From Betaproteobacteria bacterium SG8_40 (GTDB lineage: Bacteria; Pseudomonadota; Gammaproteobacteria; Burkholderiales; Eutrophovitaceae), in NCBI GenBank assembly GCA_001304425.1, contig LJTS01000076.1, forward strand, positions 1-11,263: a stretch of 11,263 nucleotides of DNA, written 5' to 3'. Below, in pieces: positions 1 to 5,964 of the stretch; position 1 is the first letter of the stretch; each line of letters opens with the position of its first letter. The notes under the pieces are model-generated. The model saw nothing but the letters and a program-made list of their open reading frames with translations. It had not been told where the DNA came from and made no database searches. A program made the position numbers and the translations under genes.

Positions 1-888
1 GTCAAACATAAACTCGGTATCGATTACGAGACCTTGTCGAAGGAAAACCCGCGGCTGGTTTACGCCAGCATTTCCGGCTTTGGTGAGGACGGGCCGTACC
101 GCGACCGCGCCGGGTTCGATCAGGTGGCACAGGGAATGGGCGGCCTGATGTGGGTAACCGGCCTCCCCGGCCAGGGGCCGGTGCGGGCCGGAATCCCGGT
201 TGCCGACCTGAGCGCGGGGTTGTTCGCGGCAATCGGTATTCTAATTGCCTTGCAGGAGCGCAGTGTCTCGGGCGAAGGGCAGTGGGTGCAAAGTTCGCTG
301 TTGTCGGCGATGGTAACGATGATGGACTTCCAGGCTGCCCGCTGGCTGGTTGAGGGAGAGATTCCGGAGCAGGCCGGAAACGACCATCCGACCTCGATGC
401 CGACCAGCGTTTATCCGACCAAGGACGGTTTCGTGAATATTGCCGCTGCCGGTGACATCATCTACGCGCGCATGTGCAACGCGCTGGGTATTCCGGAACT
501 TGCTGACCACGCCGATTACGCCACGGCCGACCTGCGTTCGCGCAATCGCGTTGCGCTCAGCGAGGCCATAGCCGGGCAATCCAAACGCTTCACGTCTGCA
601 GAGCTGATCGAGCTGCTCAACGATGCGAGTGTGCCAAGTGGTCCCATATACAAGATGAACGAAGTGTTCGACGATCCACAAGTCAAACACCTCGGGCTGG
701 CGGCTTCGGTTCCGACGAGCGGGGCGGGCGAACTCAAGCTGGTCGGTCCGGCGATGCGGCTGTCCCGTACGCCGTCGCAGATGAAACGCACGATGGGGCC
801 GGCTGGAGAGCATAACGAGGAAATTCTCCGTGAACTCGGTTACGGCGAACCGGAAATCGCCGCGCTGCGCTCCGACAAAGTGATTTGA
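1..888 (+). CDS. Family III (CaiB/BaiF) CoA-transferase, 5'-truncated by window edge
   Basis: The reading frame is open from base 1 with no start, so the gene begins upstream; about 295 C-terminal residues are present out of roughly 380-400 usual for the family. The fold assignment rests on the segment YASISGFGEDGPYRDRAGFD, the block around PVADLSAGLFAAIGI, the GEGQWVQSSLL segment, and the C-terminal VPSGPIYKMNEVFDDPQV block. These are hallmarks of formyl-CoA/carnitine-type transferases, which move CoA between carboxylic acids. In formyl-CoA transferase the covalent aspartate lies in a LLDA/MQDA-like motif; here that position reads LLSA, and the upstream VDV-type aspartate is Gln (WVQSS). The substrate cannot be told. 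The stop codon overlaps the Shine-Dalgarno of the next gene, so the two are probably cotranscribed and may act on one acyl-CoA pathway. The family call is firm; the activity is uncertain. Confidence 0.92.
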   Translation, partial: VKHKLGIDYETLSKENPRLVYASISGFGEDGPYRDRAGFDQVAQGMGGLMWVTGLPGQGPVRAGIPVADLSAGLFAAIGILIALQERSVSGEGQWVQSSLLSAMVTMMDFQAARWLVEGEIPEQAGNDHPTSMPTSVYPTKDGFVNIAAAGDIIYARMCNALGIPELADHADYATADLRSRNRVALSEAIAGQSKRFTSAELIELLNDASVPSGPIYKMNEVFDDPQVKHLGLAASVPTSGAGELKLVGPAMRLSRTPSQMKRTMGPAGEHNEEILRELGYGEPEIAALRSDKVI

Positions 889-897
889 GGTGAACGG

Positions 898-1680
898 ATG
901 AGTGAAGGGAAACTACGGGTCGAGCAGGATGGCGCAGTTGGCCGCATGGTGTTCGACAATACGGCGCGGCGCAATGCCATCAATGCCGACATGTGGCGTG
1001 CGATCCCCAAGGCAATTGAGAAATTCGTCGCATTACCCGACGTGCGCTGTATCGTTTTGCGCGGCGAAGGTGAAACGGCGTTCGCCGCGGGTGCCGACAT
1101 TTCCGAATTCGAGACGAAACGATCCAGCGGTGACCAGGTCAGCGCGTATGAGGCGGCGGTGACCGCTGCGCATGTTGCGATCGAAACCTCGCCCAAGCCG
1201 GTGATCGCGCTGATTCACGGATTCTGTGTCGGCGGTGGGCTCGCGACCGCGCTATCGTGCGACCTGCGTTATGCGGGCGAGAGCGCGCGTTTTGCGATAC
1301 CGGCGGCACGCCTGGGCCTGGGTTACGGTGTGCATGGAAACGGCAGACTGGTGGCAACGGTTGGTCATGCGGCCGCGCGCGAGATCATGTTCACGGCGCG
1401 CCTCTATGACGCCAGCGAAGCGCTGGCAATGGGCTTGGTCAACCGGGTGATGGCCGACGACGCGCTGGATGCGTTCGTTGAGGACGTGGCGGGCAGAATT
1501 GCAGCCAATGCGCCATTGACGGTTACTGCGTCAAAGGTCGCGTTTGAGGCACTCATCGCTCCCAGTGGCGATTTTTCGGCGGCGGAATCGGCGATTGAGA
1601 CGTGCATGCGCAGCGAAGACTATGTCGAGGGCAGGCGCGCATTCATGGAAAAACGCAAGCCCCGCTTCAAGGGACGCTAG
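898..1680 (+). CDS. Crotonase-superfamily protein (enoyl-CoA hydratase/isomerase-like) lacking both catalytic Glu
   Basis: A 260-residue protein of normal single-domain crotonase length. The start ATG is preceded by GAGGTGA (887-893), which overlaps the stop of the CoA-transferase gene. Two oxyanion-hole segments are visible: AFAAGADISEF (about residues 61-71) and GFCVGGGLATALSCD (about 106-120). The C-terminal ASEDY/EGRRAFMEKRKPRF-type ending is typical of bacterial enoyl-CoA hydratases. The two acid/base glutamates of classical hydratases (rat Glu144 and Glu164) would fall at GGGLA and in FAIPAARLG, and both are alanine. Ordinary syn-hydration of enoyl-CoA is therefore not expected. A different crotonase reaction, such as isomerisation or thioester hydrolysis, or a substrate-binding role is possible. 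Pairing with a CoA-transferase suggests breakdown of a carboxylic acid through CoA thioesters. The fold is certain; the reaction is unknown. Confidence 0.9.
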   Translation: MSEGKLRVEQDGAVGRMVFDNTARRNAINADMWRAIPKAIEKFVALPDVRCIVLRGEGETAFAAGADISEFETKRSSGDQVSAYEAAVTAAHVAIETSPKPVIALIHGFCVGGGLATALSCDLRYAGESARFAIPAARLGLGYGVHGNGRLVATVGHAAAREIMFTARLYDASEALAMGLVNRVMADDALDAFVEDVAGRIAANAPLTVTASKVAFEALIAPSGDFSAAESAIETCMRSEDYVEGRRAFMEKRKPRFKGR

Positions 1681-1813
1681 TGCTCGCTGGCTTGCCGGCG
1701 CTGATGGGCAGACTCGATATGGAAGCAAATTTGACGGTTACATCCACATGCCGGCAGACGACGTTTTCGCACTCGCTGCCCTGTCCCAGGTTGACCGGGT
1801 TGTAGGTAATAAG

Positions 1814-2395
1814 ATGGCGTTCATACGTTCAAGAAGACACGCTTCCTCCCGCCGTATGCCGTTGATCGCGCGATGGTGGGGCGACCTGGTGTTCTACTGG
1901 CACACCAGCAAGCGTTTACCCTGGTTGCTCGGCGGTGGCTCGGCGCTCGCTGTGGCGCTGTTCACGATGCTGATGCACGCGGTCGCCGCGAACGATACCA
2001 AACAGCGGGAGCTGACGTGTCTTGCGAAGAACGTCTATTACGAAGCGCGCGGTGAGCCGCTGGAGGGGCAATTCGGTGTCGCGGAAGTGACGATGAACCG
2101 GGTGGTCGATTCGCGTTACCCAGGGACGATCTGCGAGGTGGTGTACCAGCAGCGATGGGATTATCTTCGCAAGCGTAATGTGGGCGCTTTCTCCTGGACG
2201 GAGTTCGATATGGTCGAGGAGCCGCAGGGGCGCGCATGGACGACCGCAATGTCGGTTGCAGATGCCGCTTTCCACGGCCGCCGAACGCAGATGCTGCAAG
2301 GCGCCGTTCATTACCATGCTGAGCACATCCAGCCAAGTTGGTCGCGGGGCAAAGAGCCGGTGGCCAGGATCGGCCGTCACACGTTCTATCGCTAG
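1814..2395 (+). CDS. Membrane-anchored SleB/CwlJ-like cell wall hydrolase
   Basis: A 193-residue protein with a basic N-terminus, one membrane segment at about residues 36-58 (LPWLLGGGSALAVALFTML), and a periplasmic Hydrolase_2 (SleB/CwlJ) domain at about 66-190. Diagnostic motifs are KNVYYEARGEP (71-82), GQFGVAEVTMNRV, YPGTICEVVYQ, FSWT, and the C-terminal LQGAVHYHAEHIQPSW. Glu77 in YYEARGE matches the catalytic glutamate of SleB lytic transglycosylases. The family cleaves peptidoglycan glycan strands; in non-sporulating Proteobacteria these homologues are thought to serve wall remodelling. The frame is open back to 1544, inside the preceding gene. ATG 1814 is preferred because it falls between genes and leaves a normal positively charged pre-membrane tail, although its ribosome site is poor. 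ATG 1856 is an alternative. A perfect hairpin follows the stop directly. Confidence 0.87.
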   Translation: MAFIRSRRHASSRRMPLIARWWGDLVFYWHTSKRLPWLLGGGSALAVALFTMLMHAVAANDTKQRELTCLAKNVYYEARGEPLEGQFGVAEVTMNRVVDSRYPGTICEVVYQQRWDYLRKRNVGAFSWTEFDMVEEPQGRAWTTAMSVADAAFHGRRTQMLQGAVHYHAEHIQPSWSRGKEPVARIGRHTFYR

Positions 2396-2416
2396 GAATG
2401 CCTCGGCAAGGCATTC
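2396..2416 (+). terminator. Perfect hairpin immediately after the hydrolase stop codon
   Basis: Stem GAATGCC (2396-2402), loop TCGGCAA, stem GGCATTC (2410-2416): a perfect 7-bp inverted repeat starting at the base after the TAG stop. No T-tract follows (GTTCGCATG), so this is not a classical intrinsic terminator. It could protect the mRNA 3' end or cause partial termination before the next gene. Confidence 0.4.
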
Positions 2417-2483
2417 GTTCGCATGAGGCCGGGAATCGTCACTGTTGATGTGAACGCGTCCGGAACGCACAGATTCTTTTTTT

Positions 2484-2489
2484 GGAGGA
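2484..2489 (+). promoter_or_regulatory. Ribosome binding site GGAGGA
   Basis: A near-consensus Shine-Dalgarno, four bases before ATG 2494. It decides the start of the small secreted protein against the in-frame TTG at 2482, which lies at the edge of this site. It is preceded by a run of seven T residues (2477-2483). Confidence 0.75.
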
Positions 2490-2493
2490 AACC

Positions 2494-2907
2494 ATGAAAC
2501 ACGTCATACGAGCATGTCTGGCGGGTGCTTTTCTTTCGGCATCGGTTGCACAGGCGATCACAATAGATGCACAGGTTGAAGGGCCGTTACTGAAAAAGGA
2601 GCGCGTTCTGGAGTTTGCGAGGCAGAACCTGGAAGGCAAAGTTGCGCAGGTGCCGGACCTGGGGCAGGGAGGAAAGCACCGTTTGTTCATACGGATAGCT
2701 TCGAAGCACGTCGGACCGAAAAGCTGGTTTCTGTATCTCGCCGAGGTGCAGTTGCAGCGGCGTGTCACCGACGTTGATACCGGGCGCATCTACTGGGCTT
2801 CGATTCGTTCGGCGGTACTCTGGGGTACGGTGCCATCGGAGATAGAGGTTCGCGAAGCACTCGGCAGTTTGCTGAGTGAAAAGGTAAGCACGTGGGAGCC
2901 CGATTGA
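2494..2907 (+). CDS. Small secreted protein of unknown function
   Basis: A 137-residue protein with a clear Sec signal peptide: MKHVIRAC, a hydrophobic stretch, then SVAQA before ITIDAQ, giving a probable cleavage near residue 21. The mature part, about 116 residues, is a mixture of charged segments and likely beta-strands (HRLFIRIAS, WFLYLAEVQLQRRV, IYWASIRSAVLW). It has no cysteine and no lipobox, so it should be soluble in the periplasm. It ends with an amphipathic stretch and a Trp-containing tail (STWEPD). I do not recognise a named family. It lies between a peptidoglycan hydrolase and a secreted cupin on the same strand, which suggests an envelope-related role, but this is only context. 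The start is fixed by GGAGGA at 2484-2489. Confidence 0.82.
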   Translation: MKHVIRACLAGAFLSASVAQAITIDAQVEGPLLKKERVLEFARQNLEGKVAQVPDLGQGGKHRLFIRIASKHVGPKSWFLYLAEVQLQRRVTDVDTGRIYWASIRSAVLWGTVPSEIEVREALGSLLSEKVSTWEPD

Positions 2908-2962
2908 GGCCGGTGCCAGGAGGCGAATCGTTCGAAACAGGGCCGCCATCAACGCAATCTTC

Positions 2963-2968
2963 AGGAGG
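2963..2968 (+). promoter_or_regulatory. Ribosome binding site AGGAGG
   Basis: A consensus Shine-Dalgarno four bases before ATG 2973. It decides the cupin start against the longer open frame, which reaches back to 2892 inside the previous gene. Confidence 0.8.
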
Positions 2969-2972
2969 CACA

Positions 2973-3389
2973 ATGGCTACGAGTAAATGGTTTCTGGCAG
3001 CAAGCGCAGCAGCACTGATCGGTCTGGTATTTGAGGCAGGCGTCGTCGTCGGGGAAAATACGGCGCCGCGGGAACCGCGGGGTGTCAGCGTTGGCTCCGC
3101 CAGCACGCTGGATCTAGGGCCGGAACTCGACAGCCTCGACGGCCGGCAGTTGCGCGTGCGGATCATTACCTTCGAACCCGGTGGCGCGGTGCCGTTGCAC
3201 AGCCACGATGGCCGACCGGGCATTGCGCACGTTCTCAAAGGCACGGTGACCGAACACGTGGAGGGTAAGGGCGTCTTCCAGCGCAAGCAGGGCGACAGGC
3301 TCATCGAGGACAAGAATACCGTCCACTGGGTTGAGAACCTCGGCGATGAGGTCGCTATGGTCTTTGCGACGGACGTCTACAAACCGTAG
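2973..3389 (+). CDS. Small secreted or membrane-anchored cupin protein
   Basis: A 138-residue protein. Residues 7-27 are hydrophobic (WFLAASAAALIGLVFEAGVV) and form either an uncleaved membrane anchor or a signal peptide, so the cupin should sit in the periplasm. One cupin barrel covers about residues 58-135. Motif 1 is PLHSHDGRPGIAHVLKG, with His76 and His78 as likely metal ligands; the usual motif-1 glutamate is not at its normal spacing. Motif 2 is GDRLIEDKNTVHWVENLG, with His118 and Asn122. Three histidines suggest a metal site. Small stand-alone cupins of this kind bind or convert varied small molecules, so no reaction can be assigned. The gene lies 65 nt after the small secreted protein, on the same strand, and converges with the tol-pal operon. 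Confidence 0.88.
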   Translation: MATSKWFLAASAAALIGLVFEAGVVVGENTAPREPRGVSVGSASTLDLGPELDSLDGRQLRVRIITFEPGGAVPLHSHDGRPGIAHVLKGTVTEHVEGKGVFQRKQGDRLIEDKNTVHWVENLGDEVAMVFATDVYKP

Positions 3390-3390
3390 T

Positions 3391-3421
3391 CAAAAGAATC
3401 CTGCCTGGATCAAGCGGGCAG
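3391..3421 (-). terminator. Possible intrinsic terminator of the tol-pal operon
   Basis: Read on the minus strand downstream of cpoB: CTGCC, an 11-nt loop, GGCAG, then GATTCTTTT. The stem is only 5 bp and the T-tract is imperfect, so this is a weak candidate. It lies in the convergent gap between cpoB and the cupin gene, where terminators for both directions are expected. Confidence 0.35.
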
Positions 3422-3434
3422 AAGGGTAACCTGG

Positions 3435-3452
3435 CCGCCCAACGCCGGGCGG
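3435..3452 (+). terminator. GC-rich hairpin in the convergent intergenic gap
   Basis: CCGCCC (3435-3440), 6-nt loop, GGGCGG (3447-3452): a perfect 6-bp stem after the cupin gene. A second small hairpin, TGCG-TTAG-CGCA, follows at 3459-3470. Neither has a T-tract on the plus strand. They may act as bidirectional pause or mRNA-end structures. Confidence 0.3.
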
Positions 3453-3487
3453 GGGAAGTGCGTTAGCGCAGTGAGGCAGCTTTCAGA

Positions 3488-4279
3488 TCAGGGGAGTTGT
3501 TCCAGCAAGCGGGCCACTTTGATGCCAGGCTCGCTGTCCGGGTAGGCGGCAACGAGGCCTTCCCAGGCGCTGCGGGCGCCGGCGGCATCGCCCGTTTCCA
3601 GATGGGCTTTGCCGAGCAGAAACATCGTATCGGGCGTTTTGTCGCTATCGGGATGGTCGCGCAGTAGTGTTTCGGCGGTCTCGATCGCGCCCTGATATTC
3701 GCCTTGGCGCAGCAGTGCTTCTGCCAGCCAGTAACGGGCACCGGGAGACATCGGGTCATCGCCATACAACTGCAGGAATGCCTGCAGTTCGGCGATTGCC
3801 ACGCTGTAGTTGCCGGCCTGGTACTTCTCGAGCGCGGATTCGTAGATCGTTTCCGAGGCGCTCTTTGCAGCTGGCGCCTGGGCCGCCGATACTACGAGTT
3901 CATGCATCGCCGCGAGTGCTTCCTCGAGGCGTTGCAGCCTGTTTTCCAGGTCGACGATTCTTGCTTTGTCTTCACTGGTATCGATGTCGGGCTTGGTTTC
4001 GATTTTTCTCACACGCGCATCGAGGTCGGTCGCGATTCTCAACTGACTTTCACGTGCGCGTTGAGCGTCCCCGACAAGCTCCTCGACCTGCCCCCGCAGG
4101 CCGGCCATCTCTGACCTCAGTTCCTCGTTTTGGTTGAGCAGTTGTATCAGCTGATAGGCGACGCTATCCATTGCTGCCTGCGCTTCGTCATTGGCTACGC
4201 ACGGAATGGCAACCAGACTGCCTAGCAGCAGAATGATTGCCCCCGGGAGAGGCCTCAGGTGGCTGAAGGTCGGTTTCAT
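3488..4279 (-). CDS. cpoB: Tol-Pal system protein CpoB (YbgF): coiled coil plus TPR
   Basis: A 263-residue periplasmic protein, the usual length for CpoB. It has a signal peptide at about residues 1-30 (hydrophobic GAIILLLGSLVAI, cleavage near CVA-ND). A long coiled coil at about 38-125 (QLLNQNEELRSEM, IVDLENRLQRLEEAL) should form the trimerisation region. The C-terminal part, about 145-263, has three TPR-like repeats: YESALEKYQAGNYSVAI, ARYWLAEALLRQGEYQGAI and TMFLLGKAHLETGDAAGA, spaced by DP/HPDSDK and YPDSEPG turns. In E. coli CpoB binds TolA and adjusts PBP1B/LpoB peptidoglycan synthesis during division. It is the last gene of the tol-pal cluster, 89 nt after pal. That gap holds an inverted repeat (4324-4348) and may carry a local promoter. 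Confidence 0.95.
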   Translation of the reverse strand: MKPTFSHLRPLPGAIILLLGSLVAIPCVANDEAQAAMDSVAYQLIQLLNQNEELRSEMAGLRGQVEELVGDAQRARESQLRIATDLDARVRKIETKPDIDTSEDKARIVDLENRLQRLEEALAAMHELVVSAAQAPAAKSASETIYESALEKYQAGNYSVAIAELQAFLQLYGDDPMSPGARYWLAEALLRQGEYQGAIETAETLLRDHPDSDKTPDTMFLLGKAHLETGDAAGARSAWEGLVAAYPDSEPGIKVARLLEQLP

Positions 4280-4323
4280 CGGTGTGCTTGCGCGCGGTTC
4301 CGGTCCGAGCTGCGCGAACGCGT

Positions 4324-4348
4324 CGGCAATAAAAAGCCATTGTTGCCG
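4324..4348. repeat. Inverted repeat in the pal-cpoB gap
   Basis: CGGCAA (4324-4329) and TTGCCG (4343-4348) form a perfect 6-bp inverted repeat with a 13-nt spacer. On the minus (coding) strand the spacer contains a T-rich stretch. It could be a weak mRNA hairpin or a processing site between pal and cpoB; there is no direct evidence of function. Confidence 0.3.
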
Positions 4349-4368
4349 GACACGATCACGGAGGGCTC

Positions 4369-5211
4369 TCAGTTCTTGAACATCGGGTAGGCGATGTCAG
4401 CCCGCCGATTGCGTGCCCAGCTTTCCTCGTTCGCGCCATAGGCGATCGGCCGTTCCGCACCGTAGCTCACTGCCTCGACCTGGCGTTTCGGAACACCCAA
4501 AGCCAGCAGCGCGCGCTGCACCACATCGGCGCGACGCTGTCCAAGCGCGATGTTGTATTCCGGGCTGCCGCGGTCATCGCAGTTGCCTTCCACGAAAATC
4601 TTTACCGTCGGATGCGCGATCAGGAAGCGCGCGTGGGCGGCGATAATCGGTGCATATTCAGCCTTGATCTGATACCTGTCGAAATCGAAGTAGATCGATT
4701 GCTCGAGCAGCAACGGGTTTGCCTTGCGCAGCTGTTCCTCAGTCACCATGCCTACCAGGCTGGGATCGTCGTCATCTTCCATGCGCTGCTTGCGCAACTC
4801 CTCGATCTGCCTGAGTTCCTCCTGCCGGCGAGCCTCAGCTTGCCGACGTTGCTCCTCGAGCCGGGCTTCCTCTTCCTTGCGCATTTCTTCCCAGCGTCGC
4901 TGTTCTTCAGCAATTCGCTCCTCTTCCACCCGCCGTTCCTCGGCGAGGCGGGCTTCTTCCTGCTTGCGCGCTTCCTCGCGGCGAGCCGCCTCCTGCCTTG
5001 CCGCTTCCTGGCGTGCGGCCTCCTGCCTTGCCGCTTCCTGGCGTGCAGCTTCCTGCCGCGCCGCCTCCTGCCGCGCCGCCTCCTGCCGCGCCGCCTCCTG
5101 TGCGGCGGCCTCCTGCGCAGCGCGCTCTGCTTCGCTCTGTGAACTCCGGCTGCCTATAGCCGAACAGCCCGTCAGAACAATGACGAGACTCAGAATTAAT
5201 AGACGTTTCAT
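4369..5211 (-). CDS. pal: Peptidoglycan-associated lipoprotein Pal with a long charged helical insert
   Basis: A 280-residue protein against about 170-180 in typical Pal. It has a lipoprotein signal, MKRLLILSLVIVLTGC, with Cys16 as the lipidated residue and Ser at +2, which fits outer-membrane sorting. Residues about 26-146 are almost entirely Ala, Arg, Glu and Gln: seven perfect AARQE units (40-74), then an E/R-rich stretch, ending in MEDDDDPS. The OmpA-like domain covers about 165-280 and has the expected YFDFDRYQI, VEGNCDDRGSPEYNIALGQRRA and ARNRRADIAY segments for binding meso-diaminopimelate in peptidoglycan. The position usually occupied by His in GHCDERG reads Asn. Pal tethers the outer membrane to the wall and partners TolB and TolA. 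Its ATG overlaps the tolB stop (ATGA, 5208-5211), implying translational coupling. The extra helix should add considerable reach. Confidence 0.96.
   Translation of the reverse strand: MKRLLILSLVIVLTGCSAIGSRSSQSEAERAAQEAAAQEAARQEAARQEAARQEAARQEAARQEAARQEAARQEAARREEARKQEEARLAEERRVEEERIAEEQRRWEEMRKEEEARLEEQRRQAEARRQEELRQIEELRKQRMEDDDDPSLVGMVTEEQLRKANPLLLEQSIYFDFDRYQIKAEYAPIIAAHARFLIAHPTVKIFVEGNCDDRGSPEYNIALGQRRADVVQRALLALGVPKRQVEAVSYGAERPIAYGANEESWARNRRADIAYPMFKN
4981..5115. repeat. 15-bp tandem repeat in pal, nine units
   Basis: The pentamer TCCTG recurs exactly every 15 bases, at 4991, 5006, 5021, 5036, 5051, 5066, 5081, 5096 and 5111 (plus strand). Three consecutive units starting at 5051, 5066 and 5081 are identical (TCCTGCCGCGCCGCC). 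Units around 4996-5050 form a 30-bp higher-order repeat. The coding strand gives AAQE, AAAQE and seven AARQE. Because the unit is a multiple of three, gain or loss of copies keeps the pal frame. Identical neighbouring units suggest recent expansion by slippage or unequal recombination. Confidence 0.93.
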
Positions 5212-5948
5212 CGTGCTACCTCCACTCGGTACGATTCATAAGGTCCCCAGGCAACTCCCCGGATGTCATGCGCATGGGTGGCAATTCCCCATCGTGTACT
5301 GCCGTCGATGGAAATCGCCGCCAGAGCGCCGCGTCCCTTGACTTCGGTTGCGTATAGGATTGCTTTGCCATTGGGAGAGAAAGCAGGAGACCGATCATCC
5401 TGCCCGGACGTCAGGTATCTCACCTCGCCGTCACCAATGTTCTGTGCTGCGATGCTGAAACGGCCGTCTTCCATGCGCACATAGGCGAACCACTCGCCGT
5501 CCGCAGCATATTTCGGGGACGTGTTGTAGCGTCCGTCGAACGTCAATCGCTCTGCGCGGCCGGATCCATCTACGGCAAGACGGTAGATCTGCGGGCTCCC
5601 GCCGCGATCCGACGTGAACAGGATGTGGCGACCGTCTGGTGAAAAACTGGGCTCGGTATCCCGTGAGCGGCTGTCGCTGAGCCGCCGCTCACTGCCACCG
5701 CTGCTATCGATTACGTAGATCTGCGAACCGCCGTCCTTGGACAGGGTCACGGCAAGTTTCTTTCCGTCGGGAGACCAGGCGGGTGCTGAGTTGGTTCCGC
5801 GGAATTTCGAGACGACTTTGCGTGTGCCCTTGGTAATGTCGTGCACATAGATTCTTGGTCTTTGACGTTCGAACGAGACATAGGCGAGTTGCGTTCCGTC
5901 CGGAGACCATTGCGGCGACATGATGGGCGAATCGGTCTTGTAAAGCAC
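5208..5948 (-). CDS. tolB: TolB beta-propeller fragment
   Basis: 246 residues if started at GTG 5948; the frame is open back to 6041. It contains repeated WD40-like/PD40 blades: MSPQWSPDGTQLAYVSFE, SAPAWSPDGKKLAVTLSKD, TEPSFSPDGRHILFTSDRG, TSPKYAADGEWFAYVRMED and RSPAFSPNGKAILYATEVK, then the closing strand VAWGPYESYRVEVAR. These are the TolB propeller that binds Pal. There is no signal peptide, so a separate product would stay in the cytoplasm, and no good ribosome site precedes GTG 5948. Its position 16 nt after the premature stop could allow reinitiation, which would help ribosomes reach the coupled pal start. Confidence 0.8.
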   Translation of the reverse strand: MLYKTDSPIMSPQWSPDGTQLAYVSFERQRPRIYVHDITKGTRKVVSKFRGTNSAPAWSPDGKKLAVTLSKDGGSQIYVIDSSGGSERRLSDSRSRDTEPSFSPDGRHILFTSDRGGSPQIYRLAVDGSGRAERLTFDGRYNTSPKYAADGEWFAYVRMEDGRFSIAAQNIGDGEVRYLTSGQDDRSPAFSPNGKAILYATEVKGRGALAAISIDGSTRWGIATHAHDIRGVAWGPYESYRVEVAR

Positions 5949-5964
5949 CTGCCGGTCGTAGCCG

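Noticed and set aside
1731..1759. TTGACG as a -35 element upstream of the cell-wall hydrolase
   Set aside because: No acceptable -10 element occurs at 16-18 nt spacing.
1544..1813. N-terminal extension of the cell-wall hydrolase into the crotonase gene
   Set aside because: It is an out-of-frame readthrough of the crotonase coding sequence; start 1814 gives a normal anchor-plus-domain protein.
4612..5341. Two long plus-strand open frames (4612-5142 and 4724-5341) opposite pal
   Set aside because: They are the antisense of the low-complexity pal repeat. Their Ser/Arg/Cys- or Leu/Pro-rich repeats follow directly from the 15-bp array, and they have no ribosome site.
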